Assembly: GCF_002979475.1 (NCBI RefSeq) | Contig: NZ_PCOY01000021.1 | Span: forward strand, 1 to 64,000 | Origin: Microbacterium sp. MYb62 | GTDB lineage: Bacteria > Actinomycetota > Actinomycetes > Actinomycetales > Microbacteriaceae | DNA length: 64,000 nt | Direction: 5' to 3' | Part shown: positions 38,512-49,376 of the stretch, one piece after another | Layout of the letters: each line of letters begins with the position of its first letter | How positions within the stretch are numbered: the stretch's first letter is position 1 | Position numbers and translations under genes: made by a program | Notes under the pieces: model-generated | The model's database searches: none | What the model was told of the DNA's origin: nothing | What the model saw: only the letters and a program-made list of their open reading frames with translations

Positions 38512-39011
38512 GCGCGTGCTCCTTCAGTCTCGATGGCGCCGGCGAGGCGCAGGGCGGCGATCTCGCGCAGCTGCTGGTCGATCACGACCAGCTCCTGCGC
38601 AGGAGTGTGGGCGAGGCGCTGCCGGAGCAGGGCGAGGATGTCTTCTGCCGAGCGACCGGCCGCGCGGACGAGGAAGACCCGGTCGAACTTCTCCTCGTAG
38701 GCGCGGTTGCCCTCGGCGAGAGCTTCGGCGGCCGACGCGTCGACCCCGGCCTGCTCGCTCCGGGCGTGCGCCGCCTCGGCGCTGTCGCCCTGCGCTCGCT
38801 CGCCGATGCGGGGGTGGTGCGCCAGGGCGGCGTCGAGCTCCTCTTCGGTGAGCGGTGCGGCGACGGTCATGGCGGCAGCCGTCAGCGCCTCGACAGAGGC
38901 GTACGGCCGGCCGTCCACGAGCGCGTCGTACCAGCGGGAAATGTCCAGAGCGGGCTTCGCGATGCCGATCGCAGCATCGCGGGTGCGGGAGTTGAACTCC
39001 TCGAGCAACAT
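38508..39011 (-). CDS. uraD: OHCU decarboxylase
   Basis: A 167-residue all-helical protein decarboxylating 2-oxo-4-hydroxy-4-carboxy-5-ureidoimidazoline to (S)-allantoin. The family motifs are HHPRIGER (catalytic His) and NRAYEEKFDRVFLVRAAGRS, plus TAQELVVIDQQLREIAALRL in the C-terminal part with a small change to HTPAQE. It is the first gene of the uricase unit. Its product is the allantoin used by the unit at 17.4-21.1 kb. Confidence 0.93.
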   Translation of the reverse strand: MLLEEFNSRTRDAAIGIAKPALDISRWYDALVDGRPYASVEALTAAAMTVAAPLTEEELDAALAHHPRIGERAQGDSAEAAHARSEQAGVDASAAEALAEGNRAYEEKFDRVFLVRAAGRSAEDILALLRQRLAHTPAQELVVIDQQLREIAALRLAGAIETEGARA

Positions 39012-39092
39012 CTTCGATCCTCAAGAACATGCTGGCATCCGGCGCGTAGGGTGATACGGAACCTCTCTCGTTTCTCGTTCGAGAGCTACTGC

Positions 39093-39160
39093 TTTCCGTA
39101 TGCCGGAACTGTTATTTCAGCATGTGCAACTATTGTGCGTCGGGCTGATCCGCATGTCAA
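39093..39160 (-). promoter_or_regulatory. promoter and operator pair D for uraD-hiuH-uox
   Basis: On the minus strand, TTGACA (39155-39160), 17 nt, CACAAT (39132-39137). Operators are ATTTC-AGCATGT-GCAAC (39114-39130) and TTTCC-GTATGCC-GGAAC (39093-39109), 21 bp apart and starting right after the -10. A further imperfect palindrome TCTCGTTCGAGA (39073-39084) lies in the leader. Confidence 0.8.
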
Positions 39161-39166
39161 GGGTTC

Positions 39167-39631
39167 TCAGACATCCAGTTCGGCGCGGAGACGAGCCACG
39201 TGGCCCTCCGCCTCGACGCCGTACTCGGCGCGCTGCACGACGCCGTCGGCATCCAGCACGAACGTCGAGCGGATGACGCCGTCGAACGTCCGGTCCCCGA
39301 TCGTCTTCTCCCCCCAGGCACCCCAGGCCTTCGCCACGGCGGCGTCGGTGTCGGCGAGCAGAGGGAATGTCAGGCTCTCGGCGGCGGCGAAGGACCGGAC
39401 CTCCTCGACCGTGTCTGGCGAGATGCCGATCACCGCGTATCCGGCTGCCGCGAGCGCCGAGAGGCTGTCGCGGAAGTCGCAGGCTTCGGTCGTGCAGCCG
39501 GGCGTCGCCGCCTTCGGGTAGAAGTACACCACGACCTTGCGGCCGCGGTGGTCGGCGAGAGCCGTGGCCGTTCCGTCGGCGTCGTTCAGGGTGAATGTCG
39601 GGGCGGTGTCGCCGATCGTCAGGGTCGTCAT
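39167..39631 (-). CDS. bcp: Bcp/PrxQ-type thioredoxin-dependent peroxiredoxin
   Basis: A 154-residue peroxiredoxin. The peroxidatic Cys is in AATPGCTTEACDF, with the second Cys five residues on as in PrxQ/Bcp. The usual YFYPKDNTPGCT reads YFYPKAATPGC here, an Asp-to-Ala change beside the active site. FPLLADTD and RSTFVLDADGVV are further family marks. I chose ATG at 39631 (GGAGAA before it) over the ATG four codons upstream. It reduces H2O2 and organic peroxides, which fits with the nearby H2O2-producing uricase, though it lies outside that operator's reach. Confidence 0.9.
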   Translation of the reverse strand: MTTLTIGDTAPTFTLNDADGTATALADHRGRKVVVYFYPKAATPGCTTEACDFRDSLSALAAAGYAVIGISPDTVEEVRSFAAAESLTFPLLADTDAAVAKAWGAWGEKTIGDRTFDGVIRSTFVLDADGVVQRAEYGVEAEGHVARLRAELDV

Positions 39632-39665
39632 GTCGTTCTCCATTCGGGGGCCGGTCAGGGGGGTC

Positions 39666-39713
39666 CAGGTGGTCGGGGCGTCGGTCAGGTGGTCGGGGCG
39701 TCGGTCAGGAGGT
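39666..39713. repeat. tandem 20-bp repeat upstream of bcp
   Basis: Two identical 20-bp units of CAGGTGGTCGGGGCGTCGGT (39666-39685 and 39686-39705) followed by a degenerate partial third unit. It is intergenic, between bcp and the CitE-like gene, and encodes nothing obvious. Confidence 0.85.
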
Positions 39714-39738
39714 GGGGCTGGCGAGAGCGGGTCGGAGT

Positions 39739-40605
39739 TCAGCGCAGGACGAGGTGCACGTCGAACGCTTCGGCCAGTTGCATGATCTTGCGTGCGCGCC
39801 CGAGGCGCGGCAGGTCGCTGCCATCGCGCACGATGCGTCCACGGGCGTCGAAGTCTTCGAGGAAGGAGTGCGCCCATTCGACATCGGTGCGGGTCGGGCT
39901 GATGACCTCGTTGACCACGGAGGTCTGGTCGGTCGAGAGGCACAGCTTCCCCGTCATCCCCATCGACACGGTGATCGCCGACTGCTCGCGCAGCACGGGA
40001 TGGCTCGTGCCGACGGTCGGCCCGTCGATGGGTCCGGGGAGATCGCCGCAGCGACTCGCGACCACCAGGCGGGCGCGGGGGTAGGCCATCGCCTCGCGAT
40101 CGGCCGACATCCCGGTGTCGCGGCGGAAGTCGCCGCTGCCGAAGGCCAGCCGGAACGCACCCTCGGCGCGGGCGATCTCCGTGGCGTTCTCGATGCCGAG
40201 AGCGGACTCGACGAGCGCGACGACGGGCACCCCGCCGCCGAGGCGGTGGAACGTGTCGGTGACCTGACTGCCGTGCTCGGTCTTCGCGAGCATCACGCCG
40301 CGCAGCCCCGGCGCCGCCCGCAGCACCTCCAGGTCGGAGGCCCAGTGGTCGCTGGTGACGTCGTTGACACGCACCCAGGCGCTCCCGCCCTCCCGTAGCC
40401 AGCGGCCCACGTCGTCGCGCGCCTCCGCCTTGCGACTCGCGTCGACCGCGTCCTCGATGTCGAGCACGACGGCGTCCGCCGAGGAGCGCGCGGCCTCGTC
40501 GAAGGTCGCCGGCTGGGTCGCCGCGACGAGCAGCCAGGAGCGCGCGAGCTCGGGGGCGATCCCGGGGCCACTCCCGGGCGACGAGGGCACAATCAGAGTA
40601 TTCAT
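39739..40605 (-). CDS. CitE-like (HpcH/HpaI family) CoA ester lyase homologue
   Basis: A 288-residue TIM-barrel protein of the CitE/MclA group. The metal and substrate motifs are VVLDIEDAVDASRKAEARDD, WVRVNDVTSDH with the Arg, GVMLAKTEH, VVALVESALGI with the metal Glu, and AFGSGDFRRDTG. Members cleave malyl-CoA, citramalyl-CoA or citryl-CoA. The substrate here is unknown. The gene is single and preceded by operator pair F, so it appears co-regulated with ureide and glyoxylate genes; an enzyme acting on a glyoxylate-CoA adduct would fit. The ribosome site is weak. Confidence 0.83.
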   Translation of the reverse strand: MNTLIVPSSPGSGPGIAPELARSWLLVAATQPATFDEAARSSADAVVLDIEDAVDASRKAEARDDVGRWLREGGSAWVRVNDVTSDHWASDLEVLRAAPGLRGVMLAKTEHGSQVTDTFHRLGGGVPVVALVESALGIENATEIARAEGAFRLAFGSGDFRRDTGMSADREAMAYPRARLVVASRCGDLPGPIDGPTVGTSHPVLREQSAITVSMGMTGKLCLSTDQTSVVNEVISPTRTDVEWAHSFLEDFDARGRIVRDGSDLPRLGRARKIMQLAEAFDVHLVLR

Positions 40606-40612
40606 CAGCCGA

Positions 40613-40654
40613 TTTCCGTTCTGCGAAAGTTTGCTTCTGCAGTTCGAAAGTCTA
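40613..40654 (-). promoter_or_regulatory. operator pair F before the CitE-like gene
   Basis: CTTCT-GCAGTTC-GAAAG (40634-40650) and TTTCC-GTTCTGC-GAAAG (40613-40629), 21 bp apart. A minus-strand TAGACT -10 lies at 40649-40654, overlapping the first operator edge. I see no good -35. The second site ends 8 nt before the start codon. Confidence 0.72.
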
Positions 40655-40721
40655 GACCGCGCTTGTCGACAGCGCCAGCGAAGAGGTGCCGTCGACGAGG
40701 CCCCTGTTCCGCACCCCGGAT

Positions 40722-41930
40722 TCAGCGCGCGGCGATGACGGCGTCCCATACGGCGGCAGCGACCGCGCGCTTCGATCCCGTGGACGTCGCGACGACCGCG
40801 CCCGCCGGGCCGAGGACGAGCACGGCGTTCTCCGCGCTCTCGAATCCGCGATCCCAGCCCACCTCGTTCACGACGAGCAGATCCACACCCTTGCGGGCCT
40901 GCTTGCGGCGAGCGCGCTCCAGGAGTTCGCGCTCATCCCCCGCCGTCGCCGGCGTCTCCGCAGCGAAGGCGATGACGAGCTGGCCCTGCGCCCTGGCCTC
41001 GACCAGCCCCGCGACGATGTCGTCGTTCTGGATGAGCTCGATGCTCGCCAGTCCCCCGCCCTCCTTGGTGAGCTTGCGATCCGACACCTCGCCGGGGCGG
41101 TAGTCGGCGACCGCCGCTGCCATCATGAGCACGTCGGCGGATGCCGCCGCGTCCGCCATCGCCGCCCCGAGTTCCGCCGCCGTCCCGACCGGGACGATGC
41201 GGACGGACGGATGCCGCGCCTGGTCGAGGACGTCGCCGGAGATGTTCGCGGCGACGAGGGTGACCTCGGCCCCGCGCGCCGCCGCCTCTGCGGCGAGCGC
41301 GACTCCCTGCCGCCCGCTGGAGCGGTTGCCGAGGAACCGCACCGGGTCGAGGGGCTCGCGGGTGCCGCCCGCCGAGATCGCGATCCGCACGCCCTCGAGG
41401 TCGCGGGGGGCGAGAGCGGCGAACACGGCGGCGGCGATCTCCTCCGGCTCCGACATGCGGCCAGGGCCGCTGTCCCCACCGGCGAGCTCGCCGTCCGCCG
41501 GACCGACGAGCCGCACACCGCGCGCCTGCAGCGTGGCGATGTTCGCCCGGGTGGCCGGGTGCCGCCACATCTCCGCGTGCATCGCGGGGGCGATGATCAC
41601 CGGGGCCTCGGTGGCGAGCAGCGTGGTTCCGAGAAGGTCGTCGGCGAGCCCCGCGGCCATCTTCGCGATCGTGTTGGCCGTGGCCGGAGCGACCACTACG
41701 AGGTCCGCCCCCTGCCCGAGTGCGACATGACGCACCTTCGCCACGTCATCGTGCACGCTCGTGGTCACGGGATGACGACTGATCGCCTCCCAGGTCGGCA
41801 GGCCGACGAAGCGCAGCGCGTCCGCGGTGGGCACCACGGTCACTTCGTGCCCGCCCTTCATGAGCAGGCGCACGAGGTGCACCGTCTTGTACGCGGCGAT
41901 GCCGCCCGATACTCCGACGACGATGTTCAC
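40722..41930 (-). CDS. coaBC: phosphopantothenoylcysteine decarboxylase / phosphopantothenate-cysteine ligase
   Basis: A 402-residue fusion of CoaC and CoaB for coenzyme A synthesis. The FMN-binding decarboxylase half starts NIVVGVSGGIAAYKTVHLVR and has VVAPATANTIAKMAAGLADD and APAMHAEMW. The CTP-using ligase half has ISAGGTREPLDPVRFLGNRS, AAVADYRPG and KLTKEGGG. The start is GTG at 41930, only 33 bp from the divergent NRDE gene, so the mRNA is probably leaderless or nearly so. It is a housekeeping gene inside the purine region. Confidence 0.94.
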   Translation of the reverse strand: MNIVVGVSGGIAAYKTVHLVRLLMKGGHEVTVVPTADALRFVGLPTWEAISRHPVTTSVHDDVAKVRHVALGQGADLVVVAPATANTIAKMAAGLADDLLGTTLLATEAPVIIAPAMHAEMWRHPATRANIATLQARGVRLVGPADGELAGGDSGPGRMSEPEEIAAAVFAALAPRDLEGVRIAISAGGTREPLDPVRFLGNRSSGRQGVALAAEAAARGAEVTLVAANISGDVLDQARHPSVRIVPVGTAAELGAAMADAAASADVLMMAAAVADYRPGEVSDRKLTKEGGGLASIELIQNDDIVAGLVEARAQGQLVIAFAAETPATAGDERELLERARRKQARKGVDLLVVNEVGWDRGFESAENAVLVLGPAGAVVATSTGSKRAVAAAVWDAVIAAR

Positions 41931-41963
41931 ACGGTCGATTCTGCCAACTTCTAGACTGATCCG

Positions 41964-42665
41964 GTGTGCACGGTCGTGATCGATGTGGCAGAGGCGGGAA
42001 CGGCTCGGCTCCTCGCCGTCCGCGATGAGGACCCGGAACGCGAGTGGGACGCCCTCGGCGAGTGGTGGCCCGAGACCCATCCGGGCGTGATCGGCGTGCG
42101 CGACCGCCGCGCGGGCGGCGCCTGGCTCGCGATGAACCCGGCCGCGCGCCGACTGGCGGTGCTGCTGAACCGGGCAGACGTGGTCGACCTTCCCGCCGAG
42201 CTGGCCCTCTCCCGCGGCAGCCTCGCCCTCGAGTCCGTGAGCGGACGCTCCCCGGAGGGGACGCTGCCGATGCACGGCTTCAACCTCGTCGAAGTGGGCC
42301 CCGAGGGGGCACGCGTGCGCAGCTGGGACGGCGAACGCCTGGTGGAGACGCCGATCGACGCGGGCACGCACATGATCGCGCACGACGACCTCGACGATGA
42401 CGCCACGGCGCGGATCGCCACCTGGCTGCCCGAGTTCCGGGCACTCGGCGCCACCTCCGACAGCCTCGACTGGGCGGGCGACTGGGTCGCGCTGCTCGCA
42501 GAATCGGCGCGCCTCTCCCCCGAGGACGACCGCGCGATCATCCGCGACAACCGCCCCCACGGGTACCCGACGCAGTCGCTCCTGTATTGCACGGCATCCA
42601 TCGCCCCGGACGCGGTCGACCTCGACTATCGCGCCCTTCCGGTGCCGGCGCACTGGGCTGACTGA
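41964..42665 (+). CDS. NRDE-family (TANGO2-like) protein
   Basis: A 233-residue protein beginning with MCTVVI, the N-terminal Cys-Thr of the NRDE/TANGO2 superfamily, which is related to Ntn hydrolases. LLAVRDEDPEREWD replaces the NRDE signature with VRDE, and WLAMNPAARRLAVLLNR follows. The biochemical role is not known; TANGO2 relatives have been linked to haem and lipid handling. The GTG start lies 6 nt after TAGACT (41952-41957), which implies a leaderless mRNA. Confidence 0.78.
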   Translation: MCTVVIDVAEAGTARLLAVRDEDPEREWDALGEWWPETHPGVIGVRDRRAGGAWLAMNPAARRLAVLLNRADVVDLPAELALSRGSLALESVSGRSPEGTLPMHGFNLVEVGPEGARVRSWDGERLVETPIDAGTHMIAHDDLDDDATARIATWLPEFRALGATSDSLDWAGDWVALLAESARLSPEDDRAIIRDNRPHGYPTQSLLYCTASIAPDAVDLDYRALPVPAHWAD

Positions 42666-42700
42666 CCCGTCGCATCCACCTCCCCTCGGAGTCGTCTTCC

Positions 42701-42767
42701 TTGACGCCGAAACCGGATCCCGGCTACTCTTTCCGTAAAGCAGAGTTTCGTTTCCGAATCATGGAAG
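42701..42767 (+). promoter_or_regulatory. promoter and operator pair E for the small repeat protein gene
   Basis: TTGACG (42701-42706), 18 nt, TACTCT (42725-42730), then TTTCC-GTAAAGC-AGAGT (42730-42746) and TTTCC-GAATCAT-GGAAG (42751-42767), 21 bp apart. The first operator starts on the last base of the -10, the same geometry as pair C. Confidence 0.8.
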
Positions 42768-42787
42768 TTGAAGAGGAGGGAGATCGC

Positions 42788-43009
42788 GTGACCACGGACA
42801 TCGCACCGAAGAACGCCGACGAGAAGGAACGCGACACGGGGCATCCGATCGTGAACATCGACCCCGACCTCTCCATGCCGACCGGGGCGGAACGCGACAC
42901 GGGGCATCCGATCGTGAACATCGACCCCGACCTCTCCATGCCGACCGGGGCGGATCGGTCCGGGAGCTACCTCCGGGCGATGCGCATCCTGTTCCCCAAG
43001 GCTCCCTGA
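42788..43009 (+). CDS. small repeat protein, 73 residues, unknown function
   Basis: I do not recognise this protein. An 13-residue N-terminal stretch (TTDIAPKNADEK) leads into two identical 21-residue units that each begin ERDTGHPIVN and end DLSMPTGA, followed by a basic tail DRSGSYLRAMRILFPKAP. There is no signal peptide or membrane helix. GTG at 42788 is chosen because AGGAGGGA lies just before it; an in-frame ATG at 42761 sits inside an operator and lacks a site. It is a single gene with its own sigma-A promoter and operator pair E, so it looks induced together with ureide and glyoxylate genes. It faces xdhC, 13 bp away. Confidence 0.75.
   Translation: MTTDIAPKNADEKERDTGHPIVNIDPDLSMPTGAERDTGHPIVNIDPDLSMPTGADRSGSYLRAMRILFPKAP
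42827..42952 (+). repeat. perfect 63-bp tandem duplication inside the small gene
   Basis: Bases 42827-42889 and 42890-42952 are identical over all 63 bp. The unit is 21 codons, so the reading frame is kept. Complete identity, including third positions, points to a recent duplication or ongoing slippage. Confidence 0.95.
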
Positions 43010-43022
43010 GCGCGCCCGACCC

Positions 43023-43874
43023 TCAGTCCCGGCTCCCCTCGACCGTCGCCGCCTCGTCGATCAGCTGCAGGAGACGGGCGGCGACGCTCACCGCGATCAC
43101 GGCCGGCTGCTTCCCCCCGACCTCGGGGATGCCGATCGGCGTCGTCACCCTGGCGAGCTCGCTCTCTGCGTGCCCCAGTTCGCCGAGCTTCTTGCGGAAG
43201 CGCGCCCACTTCGACGCCGAGCCGATGAGCCCGATCGAGGCCAGCCCTTCCGGCCCCGGCGGCAGACGCAGCGACATGTCGATCACGGCGAGATCCTCGA
43301 CGTGATCGTGGGTCATCACCAACACATGCGAGCCCGCGGGGAGACCTGCCAGCGCCGATTCCGGCACCGGCGCATGCGTGACGTGCACGCGCGCGACCGC
43401 GTCCGCGAACACCCCCGATTCGCCGGGCACGCCGATCCGCTCCGCCGCCAGCATCTCGTGCCGTGAATCGATCAGGTGCAGATCGACCTCATGGCGGGCG
43501 AGGATCCGCGCGAGTTCCAGCCCCACGTGCCCGATGCCGAAGACGGCGATGCCGGGCGTCACGCGAATCGGTTCGAGCATCATCGTGACCTCTCCTCCAC
43601 AGCACTGCACGCCGTATTCGGTGACCGCCTTATCGCTGAGGGTCAGCGTCAGCACCTCCGGCTCGGCGACGCCGGCGCTGAGCATCGCTCGCGCGCGGTC
43701 GACCGCGGTCGCCTCGAGGTTGCCGCCCCCGACGGTGCCGAACACCGCGCCGGGTGCCACCACCATCTTCGCGCCGCCGTTGCGGGGCGCGTGGCCGCGC
43801 ACCAGGGCCAGCGTGACGATCACCGCCGGCGTGCGGGCCGCCCGCAGCGCCTGCAGTGCGTCGAGCCAGTCCAT
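43023..43874 (-). CDS. xdhC: XdhC-family molybdenum cofactor insertion protein
   Basis: A 283-residue XdhC/CoxI protein. The N-terminal XdhC domain has LVRGHAPRNGGAKMVV and GTVGGGNLEATAVDRA, CCGGEVTMMLEP holds the paired Cys, and a Rossmann domain follows (IAVFGIGHVGLELARILAR, LIDSRHEML). The C-terminal part ends with the TPIGIPEVGGKQPAVIAVSV motif. It binds and delivers sulfurated Moco to xanthine dehydrogenase. GAGGAG precedes the ATG. Last gene of the guaD-azgA-xdhABC series. Confidence 0.92.
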   Translation of the reverse strand: MDWLDALQALRAARTPAVIVTLALVRGHAPRNGGAKMVVAPGAVFGTVGGGNLEATAVDRARAMLSAGVAEPEVLTLTLSDKAVTEYGVQCCGGEVTMMLEPIRVTPGIAVFGIGHVGLELARILARHEVDLHLIDSRHEMLAAERIGVPGESGVFADAVARVHVTHAPVPESALAGLPAGSHVLVMTHDHVEDLAVIDMSLRLPPGPEGLASIGLIGSASKWARFRKKLGELGHAESELARVTTPIGIPEVGGKQPAVIAVSVAARLLQLIDEAATVEGSRD

Positions 43875-43896
43875 GTCGCTCCTCCTCGGCGGCGGC

Positions 43897-46265
<2,369 letters not shown>

Positions 46266-46269
<4 letters not shown>

Positions 46270-47768
46270 GCCGACACCTCTTTCGATTCGATGACGGTCG
46301 CGCTGTACAGCTTGAGCAGCGCGGTGTTGAGCATGAGCGCACGGTAGTCGGCGCTCGCGCGGTGGTCGGACATCGGGGTCCCCTCCGACCCGAGGACCTC
46401 GGAGGCCGCGCGCACGGTGGCGACGTTCCACGGCTGGCCGATCAGGGCCTCCTCGGTCGCGCGGGCGCGCAGCGGCGTGGCGGCCACGCCGCCGAGTCCG
46501 ATCTTCGCGGCGGTCACGACGCCGCCGTCGATATCGAGGGCGAACGCGATCGCGACGCTGGAGATGTCGTCGAAGCGGCGCTTGGCGATCTTGTGGAAGG
46601 CCGTGACCGCGGCCAGCGGCCGCGGGATGCGGATGGCGCGGATGAGTTCATCGGGACGGCGCACGGTCTGCCGGTAGCCGGTGAAGTACTCGGACAGCTC
46701 GACCTCGCGCTCGACGATCCCTGATCCGCCCGGCGGCGCCGAGACGAGGACGAGCCTGGCGCCGAGGGCGAGCAGCGCGGGCGGGGCGTCGCCGATGGGC
46801 GAGCCGGTTCCGAGGTTGCCGCCGAGGGTGCCGCGGTTGCGGATCAGTCGCGACGCGAACTGCGGGAACAGCTGCGCGAGGAGCGGCACCGTGCCGTCGA
46901 GGAGCTTCTCGACCTCCGACAGGGAGAGCGCGGCGCCGATCTCGATCTCGTCGTCGGCGACGCGGAGGGTGCGCAGCTCCTCGAGCTGCTCGACAGCGAC
47001 GACGAACGGGGCCCGACGCCCGCGGATGTTCACCTCGACGCCCCAGTCGGTAGAGCCGGCGACGAGCTGGGCTTCGGGCTCGTCGCGGACGATGCGCAGA
47101 GTCTCGTCGAGCGTGACGGGGCGCAGGAAGCGCGACCCGCCCACTTCGACGTCCGTCCGCACGGCCGCCGGTGCCGGGTCGGCCAGCCGCTGCCGGAGCG
47201 GGTCGCTCCGCTCCGGCTCGCCCAGCGTGTAGGCGGCGTCGCGGATCGGCCGGTAGCCGGTGCAGCGGCAGAGGTTGCCGCTGAGGGCATGCAGGTCGAA
47301 GCCGTTCGGGCCGTGTTCTCCGTCGTGCTCGCCCTCGTGGACAGGGCAGTCGCCGTCGGCATCCGACACCTCGTGCGGCGCTACCCGGTCTTCCCGGTAG
47401 TACTCCCCTGCCATGCTGCAGACGAAGCCGGGGGTGCAGTAGCCGCATTGCGATCCGCCGGCCTCGGCCAGCTTCTCCTGCACCGGGTGGAGCGAATCGG
47501 GGCCGCCGAGCCCCTCCGCAGTGACGATCTCCTGCCCGTTCAGCGCATAGACCGGGACGAGGCAGGCGTTCACCGGCGTCCACGCGGTGCCGCCCTCGGG
47601 CGTCGGCGTCGCGAGCAGCATCGCGCACGCCCCGCATTCGCCCTCGGCGCAGCCCTCCTTGCTGCCGGACAGTCCGGTATCGCGCAGCCAGTCGAGCGCG
47701 GTCGCATGGGCGGCGGTGCCCGAGAGGGGACGACGCTGACCGTTGACGTTGACGACGATGTCATTCAC
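46266..47768 (-). CDS. xdhA: xanthine dehydrogenase small subunit (2Fe-2S and FAD)
   Basis: A 500-residue electron-transfer subunit. The plant-type [2Fe-2S] ligands are Cys40, 45, 48 and 69. The second cluster uses Cys108 and 111 (QCGYCTPGF) and Cys167 and 169 (GNLCRCTGYRPI). The FAD domain follows (VAGSTDWGVEV, RNRGTLGGNLGTGSPIGDA). Fifty-five residues separate Cys111 from Cys167, where about 31 is usual; the extra segment (about 126-155) is acidic and His-rich with one Cys. GTG start at 47768 with GGAGA before it. Confidence 0.94.
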
Positions 47769-47837
47769 AGTGATCTCCGAGTGAGGTGAGTCTATGCGTG
47801 ATGGGCGGTGCCGTGGAGGGCTCTTCTGCCTCCCGGA

Positions 47838-49352
47838 TCACCCGGCGAGCAGAACCTCGATCGGCCCGCGGACGAAGTAGAGCATGAAGCCGACGGCGAC
47901 GATCCACATCAGCCAGTGCACCTTGCGGGCCCGGCCGGACAGGGCGTTCACCAGGGTCCAGGCGATGAATCCCACACCGATGCCGTTGGCGATCGAGTAG
48001 GTGAGCGGCATCGTGACGATCGTGAGGAACGCGGGCAGAGCGACGGCGAAGTTCGTGAACTTGATCTCCTTGATCTGGCCCATCATCATCGCTCCCACCA
48101 CGACCAGCGCGGCGGATCCGACCTCGATCGGCACCACGAGCGTGAGCGGTGTGAAGAACATCGACAGCAGGAACAGCACGCCGACGACGACGGAGGACAG
48201 CCCGGTGCGGGCACCCTCGCCGATGCCCGCGGCGCTGTCGACGTAGACCGTGTTCGACGAGGTCGAGGTCATGCCGCCGGCGACGGCACCGAAGCCCTCG
48301 ACGACGAACGCGGAGCGCAGTCGCGGGAACGTGCCGTCCTTGTAGGCGAGTCCGGCGTTCTTCGCGAGCCCCGTCATCGTGCCCATCGCGTCGAAGAAGT
48401 TCGAGAAGACCAGCGTGAACACCAGCATCGTGGCGGCCAGCGCGCCGATCCGGCCGAACGAGCCGAACAGGTCGAACTGACCGATCAGCCCGAAGTCCGG
48501 GATCGTCACGAACGAGGCGGGGATCTCGGGGATGGTCATGTGCCAGCCGTTCGGATCCTCGAAGCTCGGGCCGAGCTTGAGGATCGACTGCGCCACGATC
48601 GCGACGACGGTCGCCGCGACGATGCCGATCAGGATGCCACCGGGCACCCGGCGTGCGACCAGGACGCCGATGACGAGCAGCCCGAACAGGAAGACCAACG
48701 TCGGCACCGAGGTGATCGAGCCGCCGTCGCCGAGTTGCACGGGCGGGCCGCCGGGGGTGCGGTTGACGAAGCCGGAGTCGACGAAGCCGATGAAGGCGAT
48801 GAAGAGTCCGATGCCGACGGTGATCGCCGCCTTGAGCGCCTGCGGCACCGCGTTGAAGATCGCGGTCCGGATGCCGGTGGCGCCGAAGAGCACGATGAGC
48901 ACGCCGTTGATGACGACGAGCCCCATCGCCTCGGGCCAGGTGACCTGGCCGACCACCGAGACCGCGAGGAACGAGTTGATCCCGAGTCCTGCGGCGAGCG
49001 CGAACGGCAACCGGGCGACGAGGCCGAACATGATCGTCATGACGCCGGCGGTGAGGCCGGTGGCGGCACCGATCTGCGCGCCGTCCAGGGCGTTGCCCGC
49101 GACGTCGTCGACGCCGCCCAGGATCAACGGGTTGAGGATCACGATGTACGCCATGGTCACGAAGGTGACGACGCCGCCGCGGATCTCACGCCCGACGGTG
49201 GATCCGCGCTGCGTGATCTCGAAGAATCGGTCGAACGCGTTCTTGGGCTCGGCGTCGACCGTGGTCGTCGCGCCGGTGGCCAGCGGCGGATGGACCGCCG
49301 GTCGTACTGCTCCGCCTTCGGATTCCTCGGGCGGCGACACAGGTGAAGACAT
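47838..49352 (-). CDS. AzgA-type guanine/hypoxanthine permease
   Basis: A 504-residue NCS2 protein of the AzgA/GhxP branch. It opens with a roughly 35-residue cytoplasmic leader, then FDRFFEITQRGSTVGREIRG and GGVVTFVTMAYIVILNPLIL, and later SNFFDAMGTMTGLAKNAGL and MTSTSSNTVYVDSAAGIGEG, the AzgA substrate segments. It imports guanine, hypoxanthine or adenine with H+. It is placed 24 bp after guaD and 69 bp before xdhA, joining uptake to deamination and oxidation. Confidence 0.92.
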   Translation of the reverse strand: MSSPVSPPEESEGGAVRPAVHPPLATGATTTVDAEPKNAFDRFFEITQRGSTVGREIRGGVVTFVTMAYIVILNPLILGGVDDVAGNALDGAQIGAATGLTAGVMTIMFGLVARLPFALAAGLGINSFLAVSVVGQVTWPEAMGLVVINGVLIVLFGATGIRTAIFNAVPQALKAAITVGIGLFIAFIGFVDSGFVNRTPGGPPVQLGDGGSITSVPTLVFLFGLLVIGVLVARRVPGGILIGIVAATVVAIVAQSILKLGPSFEDPNGWHMTIPEIPASFVTIPDFGLIGQFDLFGSFGRIGALAATMLVFTLVFSNFFDAMGTMTGLAKNAGLAYKDGTFPRLRSAFVVEGFGAVAGGMTSTSSNTVYVDSAAGIGEGARTGLSSVVVGVLFLLSMFFTPLTLVVPIEVGSAALVVVGAMMMGQIKEIKFTNFAVALPAFLTIVTMPLTYSIANGIGVGFIAWTLVNALSGRARKVHWLMWIVAVGFMLYFVRGPIEVLLAG

Positions 49353-49376
49353 CTTCGGCTCCAGTCGTTCGGTCGG

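Noticed and set aside
42761..42787. ATG at 42761 as the start of the small repeat protein
   Set aside because: It lies inside operator E1, has no ribosome site and is too far from the -10 for a leaderless start. GTG at 42788 has AGGAGGGA before it.
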